Below, piece by piece: positions 11,032-31,490 of a stretch of DNA of 64,000 bases. The stretch is taken from assembly GCA_946122785.1 (NCBI GenBank), contig CAMGYJ010000006.1, positions 44,102,066-44,166,065 of the forward strand. Direction: 5' to 3'. The position numbers were made by a program, and so were the translations under genes. The stretch comes from Linum tenue. Lineage: Eukaryota > Streptophyta > Magnoliopsida > Malpighiales > Linaceae. Every line of letters starts with the position of its first letter. Within the stretch, counting starts at the first letter, position 1. The notes below the pieces were generated by a model. That model was not told where the DNA came from, made no database searches, and saw only the letters and a program-made list of their open reading frames with translations.

Positions 11032-12412
11032 ATGTTGAAACCCGACCTCAAGCAACCGTTCATCCGGGATCTGAAGAGGGGCCCCGACCAGGATCGCTTC
11101 AAGCAAGTCCTGGCATGCTCGTTTGGGCAGCACCATTGCTGGTCCAAGCGGGAGTTCTAGAAGTTGCACTGCTACGAGCACTTCTCTGCCATCGTCACCA
11201 ACCGCCTGTGGCGCCGTCTGCTCTCCATCCACGAGAAGGTCTACTACGAGCCCGTGCTGGAGTTCTACACGACCTTCAAGCACACATCCACAGAGAGTTG
11301 GATAGACAGCAACGTCGTCAAGTTCCGGCTCGGCGGTGCACCCCGGTCTATGAGCTACCACGAGCTGGCCACTGCTCTCGACCTCGGCCTGGCCGATGGC
11401 GAGGACTACGTCACCGAGGTCAGCGACCCGCCGGACGTGAACTTCAGGACGCTGTACACCCGCCTGGCTCGGCCAGGCCAGCGTTCCTTCTCGGCCGGGA
11501 AGACGAAGGCCACTACCCTGCAGCTCGACAACCGCATTCTCCACCACCTGCTGGCAAAGTCTTACACCCCCGCTTCAGACAGTGTCAGCGCCATCACCAA
11601 GAGGGCCATATACTTCATCGAGTCGATCCGCCAGCACGACCATCCTCTCCACTTGGGTTCTGTGGTGGCCAGAACCTTCGAGAAGAGTGCTTCGGAACTG
11701 AAGAGCCTCCACTGCACCCCCCTCATCACCCGCCTGGCCACCTACTTCGGGCTTTCACTGCAGGGGTGCACAGAGCAGGGGGGCACCAACGTCTTTGGCA
11801 GCAAGACGATTCATCGCATGCACCTGCTGCGAGAGAACCGCGGCGTTCTGTGGATCGAGGGGTTTCCAGAACCTCCGATCCCAGCGGAGGACCAGCCAGA
11901 GGACCAGGAGGATGAGGTGGCTGATCCTGTGGAGCCCGAGGAGATGGATGATGCTACTGCACCCCGCCCCACCACCTTCGAGTACGGAGGTGGTAGCTCC
12001 GCTTTCCCCGGCAGGACTACTTCACCTATCAGTTCGAGCAGCTGCGTATCCAGAACCAGCAGATCCTTGACCAGCAGCTCCAGTTCCAGCAGCAGTACGC
12101 GGCTCACCAGGCCGAGTACCAGCACAGGATGGCTGATTATGATGAGCGCCTGGACATGATGGCGACCCAGCAGGGGATGACTCTGGCTCATATCAAGCGA
12201 GAGAAGGCTCGATCTAGGCGCATGCAGGAGGTCCAGCAGCACCTGCTCCAGCTGCTGCCGGGCGAGCAGTCAGTCTGGAGGACTCCCTGGGAGGACTCTC
12301 CACTTCCACCTCCCCTAGCTGATGGTGATGATGGTAATGATGGTGATGACGCCTTCATGGACGACACGTCATCATGGACGACATCGACCTGGATAACCTT
12401 GGCGACGAGTAG
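11032..12412 (+). pseudogene. ORF2 of element A (plant transposon-protein/Athila ORF type), broken
   Basis: The ORF starts at ATG 11032. A TAG at 11158-11160 interrupts it. The main block (11164 to about 12000) is open, the reading then moves to a second frame (about 12010-12365) and a third (12374-12412, acidic ending with stop). The first block has an FRLGG segment followed by a YHELATALDLGL-like helix, which I recognise from the extra ORF of Athila-like elements, often labelled putative plant transposon protein. The second block is glutamine-rich and predicted coiled-coil. The tail is aspartate-rich. Its function is not established. Some authors compare this position with an env gene, but I see no signal peptide or membrane segment. 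Confidence 0.65.
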
Positions 12413-14265
12413 GCTGTACTCGTTTCCCATCTCAGTGTGTTTTTCATTTTAGACTTTTGTGTGTTTGCTCCATGTGTGAGGAGCTTGGACTTAGTGTCGT
12501 TTGATTTGTTTTTTTTTTCTTTTGTGGATTGTTTATTTGTAGCCATTTGGGCTAACACTTATCCCTAATGCACAGTGTGCTAGTGTGTTCTTGGTGTTCG
12601 ATTCGTGCAGAACTGTGGATCTTCATGTTTGTTTCTCGGTGACTGGTCCACTTCCAGTCCCCCAGCAGTATTTCAATCTGGTAACATCGTTCCCCTTATC
12701 TCTCCCTCTACTCCATTGAGGGCAATGTCGTGCTTAAGTGTGGGGGGTGCTTTGTATCGGTTGGAATCTATATTTGTGTGCTTGGAGCCTAGTCGGCTGT
12801 CCGAATCTTACGATTTGAGGGCTCCAAGTACTGTTGTTTGATCATATTGGCACTGTGTTTTGATTGATGAATTGAATGGTTTTCGGATTGATGCATGACA
12901 ACTGGATTGTGACTAGGACAACCTATGATGAGGACTGAGACGTGCAGTAGAATTGTGTAGGGGTTCAGTTTTTCAACTGTTTGCTTACCAACTGTGACTT
13001 GGATTGATCACTTGTTCTTGACAGTCGTTTATGCATCTAGTTCAGGGAATCAGAATGTGAGATAGAGCATATAGGTAGCCATGTGAGATTTGAGCCTGCT
13101 CGTGTCTTTCTTGTGCGATAGATCCCTCTTCCATGATGTGTAGCATTCACGTTGTCACTAGCTAAGATGATGGGGGCATAGGATTAGCCCACGACCAAAT
13201 TGACTGTCCTGATGTGTCATATCCCCTAGTCAGCCCCTTTGAGCCATGTGTTATCCTTTCTTTCGGTCTGCAATGAAAAGTCACCCTTTTGCATCTTTTA
13301 GAAGGTTCCACAGAGTGATTTTTACATGTTCTCTGCTGTTTCTGCTAAATTTAATGTGAGTGTTGGAGGTAGTGCTTAAAAGTTGGGCATGTGTTTGAAA
13401 TATGTGCAGAAGTGGTGGCTTTCTTAAGAAATGAAAAGAAAATGAAAGAAAAACAAGAAAAAAATGAAAGCAAAAGAGAGCCACCACCAAAAATCTGAAT
13501 AGTGCCCATTAAGTAGTGTTTCTTAGCAGTCTGGCTTGGAAATGCTGACATTTATATAACCTCCTTCGCTCTTGTGCTCTTGAGATATTGAGTAATGCAG
13601 AATAGCAAAAAGGAAATACTGGTTTGTTTGATTGTGATTGTATGGGTTTGGAAATGTGGAACCTTGTGCTATGAATACTTCCACCACCTAAAAGGCCTTT
13701 TCCCCATGTCCAAGACCCTAGCCAGTCATTTGAACCTGTGTCTAAGACCTCTGGATTAGTTAATGGTGACACCCCATATGTGAACTCTAACATTTAGAGG
13801 CTGCCATCATGGTGAAGAGATGTTAGGGATTGAGAGAAATAGCATGCGCATTTTTCGCATCAAATTGTCCTGACCCCACTGATCGAGAGTGAGTGATTCA
13901 TTTTCATATTCTATATACTCTTGTACCCCGGTGAGGACCTAGATTGCTCGGTCTCTATTCTGATGTCTTGAGTGGGATGCATGAGGTGACTGTTTTGAGT
14001 AAGTGGTTGAGTCAAGTCTAGGTTGGTTGGTGAACAGAAGGGAGACTCTTCCTTTACTCGATTTTGCTGCACTCAAATGTCCTCTGTGGTGGTTGTTCAG
14101 GTTGTCTAAAAGTTGCTCATGTGTTGATGTTGAAAATCAGTGCGATTCCCGTGTTCTGTGCCTTTATGACTTGTCCCCAATGTTGGTATGATTGAAAATG
14201 TTAGCGTACCTTGTGTCTGACTTGGTTCGCTTGGGGACAAGCAAACGGTTAAGTGTGGGGGAGTT
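12413..14265 (+). other. 3' non-coding internal region of element A, with polypurine tract
   Basis: There is no coding frame of note. Two AAGTGTGGGGG words (about 12735 and 14250) are shared with the elements at 34063-36100 and 36110-37080. So are the blocks GTAGCCATGTGAGATTTG (about 13077) and TGACCCCACTGATCGAGAGTGAGTGATTCA (about 13870; written here only to identify the block by its first 20 bases TGACCCCACTGATCGAGAGT). The purine tract GTGTGGGGGAG directly precedes the 3' LTR and would prime plus-strand DNA synthesis. Confidence 0.75.
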
Positions 14266-15617
14266 TGATAGACCGTTAATTGCACATGTTTTTACCCCTA
14301 TTCTTACACCGTTTGAGATGTGGATTCTCGCGTTTTAGGCCGATCTCACGCTAGGTTGTGCTTGTTTGTGATATTTCAGGTCCTAGTACGTGAATGAAGG
14401 CTTTGGAGCGAGTTTGGGGGCGATTGGACGAAGATCGGACGCGTGGCAAGGTGCTGAGGAAGCCACACGGGCATTCCTGGACACCACACGGCCGTGCAAG
14501 TCATGCTTGTGGCCGTGTGGCTTGTGCCGAGAGCAAACACGGGCAGAGCAGAATTTCCACACGGCCGTGTGACCCTGACCGTGTGGGAAGCCTGAAATTC
14601 GACTAATCGATACGCAACGTTTTGAAGCCACACGGGCAACTAGGTGAGCCACACGGCCGTGTGGCATGCCCGTGTGAGTCGGGAAATCTTGGTTTTTACC
14701 CAATTCCGAGCCACAAGTGAGAGAATCGGATTTTCAGAGCAAAAAACAGAGCCCTAGAGAGAGAAAGTGCGAAGAACACATCCTATAAGCTATCTTGGAG
14801 CTGGGTTTCATCAAATCGAGCTTGGAGATCGTCATAGGAGTGGAAATCATCACCCCAGAGCAGATTTTCCTCATCTTTATGAGTATGACTACTCTGATTT
14901 CTGTTTTCCTCTCTCTCTCTATGGAGTAGAACCCTTCTCTTACTTGGGTATGAAGAACCCTAGTTCCATGTGTTAGGGATTTGATTGTAATGAATTGGGA
15001 TGATTATACTGTTTGGTTTTAATCGAATGATGCATGTTTTATTGAATTGATTGAAGTCTGATCAGCTTTTCTTGATTTTCTGCTGCAACCTGAGATAGAT
15101 AGAATCTGATTAGGTTGTTAGAGCTACATCATTCGGTAGTAGGACATTGGCTATACGAGAGTTAGTCAGTTTACTGCTTTGTACTAGAATCTAATTCCAG
15201 TAGTGGAGTTCTGTGTTCATAGCCTCAGCTTTCTAATCCGGTGAAGACTAGTCGTCTGCCGGGTAGTTAGACTGAGAGGGCTTGGTCAGCTTAAGAGATT
15301 CTAAGCTACTGTCGGATCTTCCGCAGTTTAATCAACAGTAAATCAACCCAGGGAAATTACAATTGAAACCTAACTAAGGAGCTAGGGGGACTCATTTCCC
15401 GAGTGACTCTTCTTTGCTTGAGAAAACCGAACCATTTCCTGCTTTTTACTGCTTTTATTTTAAACAACAATCACTCGACTTAGTTGGCTAGATAATAGAT
15501 AATCACGGATTAAGCAGTAGATCTAGACCCCGGGTTGATAATAGAACTTGCCTGTTACTACATTCCCGGACTGCGATTACACTTGGTCGCAGTTTGGTGT
15601 TGTGTTTTGGCGTGTCA
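14266..15617 (+). repeat. 3' LTR of element A
   Basis: 1352 bp, TGATAGACCG...GTGTCA, the partner of 5442-6789. Differences are scattered substitutions and a few 1-2 base indels. The word island is at about 14461-14677. Confidence 0.95.
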
Positions 15618-15622
15618 CTACA

Positions 15623-17276
15623 CCATCGTCTCTTTCATCTCCTCTTTCTAAACCCCTGCCGGCGATAGTTCCCAGCATCGGCTTCTCTGTCGATACTCTT
15701 GTCCAAGTTCCAAGACGTCGCGGTGGCCAATTTTTGCGCGCAAGATCTGCTTCGATAGAGAGCGACTTCGCGATTCCTTCAACTCAAAGGACTGTGACCA
15801 ATCATACTGCATTGCCTGCACCATGAAATACGGTGAATCCTTTGCCATAAACTGTTTGATGGGTGTGTGTGTGGGGGGGGGGGGGGTTGGAGGCTGAATT
15901 TGCAATTGATGATTCCCACAAGTTATACTGACCTTACCTGGATTGTTTAGTTTTGTTGATCGACCATGATAGCGGCTACCCTCGCCACCTCCTCTGTCGG
16001 TTGTGTTACCCTCGTCGCTGCCCCACCCCAGTCTTTCAATTTTGACAAATCTGGGTCCTTTATTGAAGATACAACGAAACGCCACCGAAAACGATAGTTG
16101 TGGGTTCCTATTCAACTATTGAAGGCCCAACTTATGTTGATTTGAAAGAAGTCATTGTAGTTGAGCAGGATAAGAAGTAGAAGTCGGAGCCACTGCAGCT
16201 CTGGAGGGAGACGACGACAATTGTAAGAGATAGAGCAGCGGATCTAATGTTAGGGTCTGTTGATTGTGCGGGGATTGAGAAAAGTTCGTTGATTGGGAGG
16301 GATAGCTCCTAAAAACCCCATTTTAGGTTTTGTCGATCGGGTGGTCCTACTTCCGGAAGAAGAGCAACATAGTTTCATCTCGGCAACGATGAACTTGACT
16401 TGAAATTCACCGCCGCCACGGAGGTTTATCCCAATCATAGCAGCAGCAACATCAATGCTGGTAAAGGAGGGACGCTCATAGTGTACAAGGTGTTGATTGA
16501 GCTTGTGGTGGTTGCCGCACTGGAGTAGAGGTTTGATTGAGAAGGATTTGTGGGTTTTACAGAAGGAAGGGGTCCGATAGGGAGAACGAATGAAAGAGGT
16601 GGCGGTGCGTAGGGCTGATAGTCGGTTCGGTGACGCCGAGAAGGTACCAAATTACCCCACCGACGTCGATGAAATACAATAGGTTGATCGGTTTTCTGAA
16701 ACCGAGTGCCTCTAACCTTCTCTCTCCATTCTACGCCACCACCCAACACTTCTCCTCACCGGCGATGAACATGCATGGAGCAGAAGTTGGATCTTGCTGG
16801 ATTTCTGGCTTCGACTGTTGCATCTCGCCACCAAATCGCGTTGTCAACGACGCAGAAGGATATGCTTCTGCCTCTATTGCCAAGGGGAGATGGAGGACCG
16901 CCGGCTGCGAGCCAAGGGAATTTCGGTCAATTAAAAGAAATTAGGTTTTTAATTTATTCTTTAATGAATGTGTAATGAGGTGGAAATTTTATAGATTAAA
17001 TTTCTATATTTTATTATTTTTTTAATAGCCATGTCACTCATTTAACGGTCAACTATGAAGGTTGACTGCCACGTCAGCAAAAATGAACGTAGACTAACAG
17101 AGAGTGACCAAACTTGAACGATTGAACTAAATTTAGTGACCACGAATGAAATTAAATATTTGCAGTGACCAAATGTGAACGTTTTTAGTAAACCCATTGG
17201 CCAACCTTACAATTAACCCATTATTTTTTAATATTTGTCTAACAATGCGCTAAAGCACACCTCACTTTGATTAATC
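15623..17276. other. Gene-free region right of element A
   Basis: This is the continuation of the sequence broken by element A. It has a (GT)n-(G)n run at about 15862-15886. An open frame of 155 codons on the minus strand (15648-16115) shows no family resemblance and contains low-complexity proline runs from the GT tract. At about 17030-17200 the words AGTGACCAAA and GTCACTAAATTT-type phrases suggest a transposon end. The missing cysteine synthase exons are not found here. Confidence 0.4.
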
Positions 17277-18255
17277 AGACCCCACTAGTGATGTCAATTT
17301 AACCCGCCCGCCAGGTATTACCCGATCTGACCCGCGATGGGGTGGGTCATGGGTATCTACTTCCGGCTCGCGCTGCCCTACCCCATCCTACCCGCCCCGT
17401 TCTTGACCCATTATATCTCAATTTCTTATAGTATTTATTCTTATTTCTCATATTTTGACATTTCTTAAAGGGTTAATATTTTCGTATGGCCTGAATTTTG
17501 ACCAAAATAAACATCATGACCAATCTTTTTGATCTATAACATCCTGGCCCGAACTATACATCAAAATAAACAATTTGGCCAGATCCGACTTTTGACCGTT
17601 AACTTGGACGGTCAAACGCGTTGACCGTTAGTCAACGCGCCATGTCACTGCCAAGTCAGCATAAAATATTTAAAATAATTCACAATTCCCACACATTCCC
17701 TAATTTTAAATTATTATAAATTAAAAAAATCATCTAATACCTTAGTTAAACCAAAAATGAAAAATGAAAAAAATTAAATATTTATCAGATCTTCTGACTT
17801 GGCAGTGACGTGGCAGTGGCGTGTTGACCGTTAGTCAACGCGTTTGACCGTCCAAGTTAACGGTCAAACATCAGGTTTGGCCAAATTGTTTATTTTGGTG
17901 TATAGTTCGGGCCAGAATGTTATAGATCGAAAAGATTGGCCAGGATGTTTATTTTGGTCAAAGTTCAGGCCATACGAAAATATTAACCCTTTCTTAAACT
18001 AGTTAGACTTGATCTTTCAACTATTTAGATTCAATTACACATTCTATTATCACTATTTTCCATTCATAAAGTGTTTTCCCTCCGCCATATAGTAAAATGC
18101 AAAATTTTGGGTGTATTTTTTTCAAATAACATATAAGAGTGGGTCGACCCGCCCCATACCGTATCGGCGCGGGTATTACCCGCCCCGAACTGCAGTAGCG
18201 TGGGAGCAGAGCATGGGTATTGAGGGCCCCGCCCCATCGCCATCACTAGACCCCA
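17277..18255. mobile_element. Non-autonomous hAT-like element carrying a nested MULE
   Basis: The ends are TAGTGATG (17286) and CATCACTA (ending 18248), a short terminal inverted repeat. Both ends are followed inwards by GC-rich ACCCGCCC/GGGCGGG words. They are flanked by GACCCCAC and GACCCCAT, an 8-bp duplication with one mismatch. This layout is typical of hAT elements. No transposase is present, and half of its length is the inserted MULE at 17470-17989. Confidence 0.7.
17461..17998. mobile_element. Foldback MULE (Mutator-like MITE), 520 bp
   Basis: The element 17470-17989 has long terminal inverted repeats of about 190 bp that start GGGTTAATATTTTCGTATGG. It is flanked by a perfect 9-bp target duplication TTTCTTAAA (17461-17469 and 17990-17998), the size expected for Mutator-like elements. 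The arms contain the words GTTGACCGTTAGTCAACGCG and the spacer is AT-rich. It has no coding capacity. Confidence 0.9.
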
Positions 18256-18285
18256 TGTCGATTAATCGTGTCTAATTTCGTTTAG

Positions 18286-18760
18286 CCGTAGGATGGCAAT
18301 AAAACCCGAACCCACGGGTACCCTACCCGACCCAACCCGGTCAATGCTAGTAAAACCCGCATTAACGGGCTTCAGGCCGGTTTTGGGTTTAAACGCGTAC
18401 ACTGTTCACCGAGTTCGGTTTGGGTTTAGGGATACCTGCCCACACTTATTTCGCCGCCCTACTCTCCCCAAATCCTACCCTAATTCTAATTTCCCCAACC
18501 TCTCACTACGTTTATTCCGTATGCTTTTATTTAGTGTAATTGTGATTTATTTGAATTTTCTAGACTGATGTTTTATGTATAGATAATTTGTATGGGAAAA
18601 TTGATGTTTGAATTTTATTTTTATAGGAATTTGTTATTGTAAATTTTTTACCACAAAAACTCGTGGGTGCCCATGAACCCGCGAATACCCAGGGAGTTGG
18701 GTCTGACTGGGTCGGGTTAGGTTGAGTTTTGTCAAACCCAACTCTAAAAAATAAATTCGA
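18286..18760. repeat. Remnant of a hAT-like short element upstream of XRN4
   Basis: It starts near GGATGGCAATAAAACCCGAA and ends near GGGTTAGGTTGAGTTTTGTC. CCCGACCCAACCC and GGGTCGGGTT words lie in opposite orientation near the two ends, as in small hAT-type elements. No clear TSD was found. Its right edge lies about 200 bases before the XRN4 start codon, so it may abut the promoter. Confidence 0.4.
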
Positions 18761-18971
18761 ACCAATCCGAGTCCGGGGCCCCGACCCGACCTTCCCACTC
18801 GCGCAGATCTGGAACTCCTCCGCTTTCTCTCTATTCAACAACATGTTGTCTTCGTTTTCGCTTTCTTCAGCAATTTGACTTCCGCTTACAGATAAGCATC
18901 TCTCAACAAATCGTGATCTCGCCTTCGGGAGACCGACCCGCTTTTTGCCGTTAAGTATCTTCGTCTGAGCC

Positions 18972-28000
<9,029 letters not shown>

Positions 28001-29534
28001 GAACAGCCACGAGAAGGGTGAATGAGAAGCAGCAGGTGAAACCTGTTTATCTGATCAAGACAGGCAGCTCCAGAAGCTTCAAACGCTGTAGCTGAACCAA
28101 ACCACCAGTAGCATTGCAGAGCGGGATTCGTAACTTATAAAACATGTTCTCTCTCAGTCCAAGGTGTTGTAACATCTCCACCAAAGTCGGCCGTTAGATG
28201 TTTCGGCCAAGGTTCTAATTTATGAAAGTGGCTTACCTAAAAGATGTCGCAGCTTTTAGGGAAAAAGTGTATACAAGTAGAGTTGTTGTGATGCTGGGGT
28301 TATTTATTAGTTCTCGTTATGGGTTGAAAATCTCGGTTCTTCCTTATGGAGTTCTATACAGGGGAAGAGTCAGTTAGTTGGGCAGGTTTCAGGGTTAGTT
28401 GTAATTATCTTCTTTGTATCCTTGTCATTGGTGTTATATCATTTGTTGCAATTCCTCTGTTTTCGTTATCCAAAGACTGAAACAATTTCTATCAAGACCG
28501 TCATTTCCATTTCAAAAAGAAAAAGAAAATTAATTTTTGGGTAACTTCTGAGCTGTATGACTGTTGTAAATGTGATAAGTTCAGCAGGTGGAAGCCAAGG
28601 TTGTTAAAACCTGGAAAGAGGGGACGACCTCTGACTCTGATGCTGCACAAGGGAGGTAACAGAAATAAACTCAAGCTCTTGCTATTCTTGGGTATGTATC
28701 ATGCTGGAGCGAGGGTAGTAGAATGTGACCTGATTATGTTACAAAGTTATGATGACAGGTCTGGTCTAGTCGGTATGCGAGGGAATGAGTTATGACTAGT
28801 CAGAATGGAGTTTGATCCTGGTTCTTTGTCCGGTGAATCCGCCCTTAAACATTCACTGCAATAGATTGTTTTTCAGCAGACTCCCAGTAGTCGGTATATC
28901 AATATGGTGGGATTGTGTACATTGTGGAGCCAAAATGATGATGGTTATTTTGCTCGTCAGGAATTGTTGTGAAAGACTAAACCATTCTCATTAGGGCGGT
29001 GTTGGTATGGTCAATGGTGGTGTTTGTTGCCGATGTCATCATACAACTTGTGAGTGGAAACTGGAAACGATGATGGTTTGTTTTGCTCGACGGAAATGTT
29101 GCAGAGGGCTAAACCATAAGAGACTATCAAGCTCGCTTTTGGCAAGAAAATGCAAGATGTTGGCTAACAGGGTTAATGATATCGAGGCCCCTTGGTCCTG
29201 ACAGCTCGACTTGATTGTGAAGGTCATCCAATCATCGTCCGAAGGGATTTTCTATGAGATTCACGTCGAGGAGATTCAACTCTAGCGCTGAATTGATTGG
29301 CATTCTGGTATATTCTCTATGTCCTCCCATTTCCATTGCTGAAATCAGAAAAATGAAGCTAGCTAGAAGAATCCTGCGATAGTAGTACACCAAACCGTGT
29401 ATTCTATACAATGCTCATTGAAAGGCAGACACATATATATATGGTATAGTAATAGAAGCAAACAGGCAGTTGCCATGATGATTAAGAAGCCCAAAAACGA
29501 ACAGTTGAGATGCCGCCATTGATACATAGCACTA
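28001..29534. other. Intergenic region between converging XRN4 and RBD1-like genes
   Basis: The first about 500 bases should be XRN4 3' UTR (T-rich blocks to about 28480) and the last 100-200 bases the 3' UTR of the rubredoxin gene on the other strand. Between them (28560-29330) there is no recognisable gene. A near-repeat of ATGATGGTTATTTTGCTCG and ATGATGGTTTGTTTTGCTCG (about 28935 and 29069) is visible. Confidence 0.5.
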
Positions 29535-30131
29535 TCATTGCAGGAAGTAGCCGCCCAAGAAGAGAGCAAAGAAGAGCAGCAAACTCCCGTATATCAAAAT
29601 GGCCTTCTGCCCAGAAGTGAGCGCGTTCCCTCCCAGCCCATACTGCTGGTTCTCGGCAAACCCGGCGATCTCCACGCTCTTGCTCTGGAAGAAGCTCCGG
29701 GCAGCTCCGCAGGTCGGGCACCTCCAGTCCGCCGGGAGCTGCTCGAACGGCAAGCCCGGTGGAACCGGGTACGACGGGTCGCCGACCGCCTCGTCGAACT
29801 TGTACCCGCACGACCTGCACTCGTAGATCCCCGTGTTCAGCACTGCAAACTTCTCCTCCAGCCTCCGCTGGTCGAAATCGAATTGCTGCCCGGCCTCCGT
29901 TTCTGATGATAGCTCGGCCACTGGTTCGCTGGCCTGGGCGGCGGGTTCAGAGGTCGGCGGTTTGTCTTCCTTGGAGACATCAATGGAGGAGATGGCGAAA
30001 TGGGAAGGCTTGTGGAGGGAAATGGACGGTGGTCTTAGTTTGGGGAAATGGCATTTGGTTGTGGGTTTTGAGTGGGAACGGGATGTCGTGAGGTGGAAGG
30101 TGAAGGTGGGTCTTGTGGCCGCGGACGCCAT
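29535..30131 (-). CDS. RBD1: Plastid-targeted membrane-anchored rubredoxin (RBD1-like)
   Basis: This is an intronless 198-residue protein. Residues 1 to about 50 are rich in Ser/Thr/Lys/His without acidic residues, as in a chloroplast transit peptide. Residues 51-82 form an acidic, Ala/Pro/Ser-rich linker. The rubredoxin domain (about 102-150) has the iron ligands in YECRSCGY (Cys105, Cys108) and WRCPTCGA (Cys138, Cys141). A single membrane helix at about 175-196 ends the protein, the known order in the thylakoid rubredoxin RBD1 of plants, algae and cyanobacteria, which is needed for photosystem II assembly. The start is the first in-frame Met that gives a full transit peptide. The gene converges on XRN4. 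The symbol is by homology of architecture. Confidence 0.92.
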   Translation of the reverse strand: MASAATRPTFTFHLTTSRSHSKPTTKCHFPKLRPPSISLHKPSHFAISSIDVSKEDKPPTSEPAAQASEPVAELSSETEAGQQFDFDQRRLEEKFAVLNTGIYECRSCGYKFDEAVGDPSYPVPPGLPFEQLPADWRCPTCGAARSFFQSKSVEIAGFAENQQYGLGGNALTSGQKAILIYGSLLLFFALFLGGYFLQ

Positions 30132-30429
30132 GGAATGGGGACCTGGAGAAATTGGAGTTATATGTTGCTCCTTTCAATGGAGGTTTTTGCCTGTGCTGCC
30201 GGGGGTGGGGGTGGGGATGGTGGTGAGTTTCTGGGTGGTGGAGAATTGAAGAGGATCCATTGTAGAGGTCAGAGGAGCATATGCTGTTTGTTTGGGGAAG
30301 GGAGGTGGATAAGGTGGGGAACAACTTCCTTTCCAAAGGGTTAGAGGCTTAGAGCAAAGTGATGGGCCGCGTTTGGTGTAATGGGTTCCTTGGGCCGGCT
30401 GGATCCAACAAGAAACTAAAAACTAGAAA

Positions 30430-31490
30430 CGGGTGAACTTCATTGCTAATGCTAGGGGAGGCAACAAGAACAATCCTTATAGCATTACCTATAATCCGGG
30501 CTCACACAATCATCCCAATTATGCATGGTATTCACAAACCAATCCAATTTTCCACTCGATTTTCAAGGACCAAAGAGGAATTATCAACCAAGACATCATT
30601 TCATTCAAATTAGGCAAGAATTTCAAGGCTTGATTGCTTGCACTTTCAACAACAAAAATTTTAACCACAAGTTGGATAAGGGTACCAACAACAACAACTC
30701 GATAAGGTTTCAAAACTTAAAGACCCGGTCACCACTTTTGGGAGTACAAGTTCTCAGAAGTTTAAGAAGATTGAGCAATTCATGGAAGTTGCAACAAACA
30801 TGTTTACTTCGGTTGAGGCGGGTTTTAGAAGTCATCAAGTGAGCCTTCAAAACATAGAGACTCAAATCCGCAATCTTGTTGGGATCCTCACTGAGAGACC
30901 TAAAGGAGCCTTACCTCTTTCCAAACCATTGCCAACCTTAAGGATCAAAGTGCCAGAGTGAACGCTATTGTACTAAGGAGCGTGGTAACTCAAGAGGTTG
31001 CGACTAAAGAAGTAAATTAAGAAGAGGAATCCCCTCCAAAGGTTAATGAACAAAGAACCTACGGAAAGAGAGGGTGAAGAGGCTAAGAAGGCACCGTCGA
31101 CGCCACCTTTTGTGGCTGAGTACAAACATCCACTCCCTTTCCTTACAAGAGTGCACAAAGGCCATTTAGAGCCGGAGTGTGGCAAGTTAATGGAGATTCT
31201 CAAGAAGCTCAATATCACGATCCCTTCTTGGAAGCAATGACGTATATGTCGAGGTATGCGAAGTTTCTCAAGGGGCTTCTTGCAAAGAAGTGAAAATTTG
31301 AAGAACTCGCCTAAGTCACTTTGGGCGAGGAGTCGACCATCATCCAAAACAAGTTGCACAAAAAGCAACAAGATCCAGTTAGCTTCATTATCCCCTTTGC
31401 ATTGGAACATGTCATATAGACAAATCCTTGGCGGATTTAGGAGCAAATATTAATGTCATGCCATATAAGCTTTTGAAGAAACTAGACAGG
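30430..31490 (+). mobile_element. Decayed Athila-like gag-protease fragment
   Basis: In shifting frames one can follow a gag segment (NNPY-ITYNPG-HNHPNYAW near 30470-30530), a proline- and acid-rich linker and the block before the protease (about 31100-31250). A protease start, LADLGANINVMPYKLLKKL-like, lies at about 31430-31485. Many stops and shifts interrupt it. The order matches 8000-9050 of element A. It stops abruptly at about 31490. No LTR belongs to it in the near flank. Confidence 0.75.

Larger units (their letters stand above)
5437..15622 (+). mobile_element. Athila-type Ty3/gypsy LTR retrotransposon, internally deleted (element A)
   Basis: The element runs 5442-15617 and is flanked by the 5-bp target duplication CTACA (5437-5441 and 15618-15622). 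Order: 5' LTR, tRNA-Asp-type PBS, gag, aspartic protease, short integrase-tail remnant, word island with TATA, ORF2, purine tract, 3' LTR. Reverse transcriptase, RNase H and the integrase core are absent, so the copy would need enzymes from a relative. By eye the LTRs differ at roughly 25-30 positions over 1.35 kb, about 2%, so the insertion is fairly recent. It sits just upstream of the last six exons of the cysteine synthase pseudogene. Confidence 0.93.

Noticed and set aside
10989..11915. 308-codon frame on the plus strand as a gene
   Set aside because: It is an out-of-frame shadow of ORF2. The frame starting at 11032/11164 has the recognisable FRLGG block and the right composition.
15648..16115. 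155-codon minus-strand frame as the missing 5' part of the cysteine synthase
   Set aside because: It has none of the N-terminal blocks (substrate loop, PLP lysine region) and runs through a GT/G repeat.
29980..30336. 118-codon minus-strand frame upstream of the rubredoxin
   Set aside because: It overlaps the rubredoxin 5' end in another frame and is His/Pro-rich low complexity. The 29535-30131 frame explains the locus.
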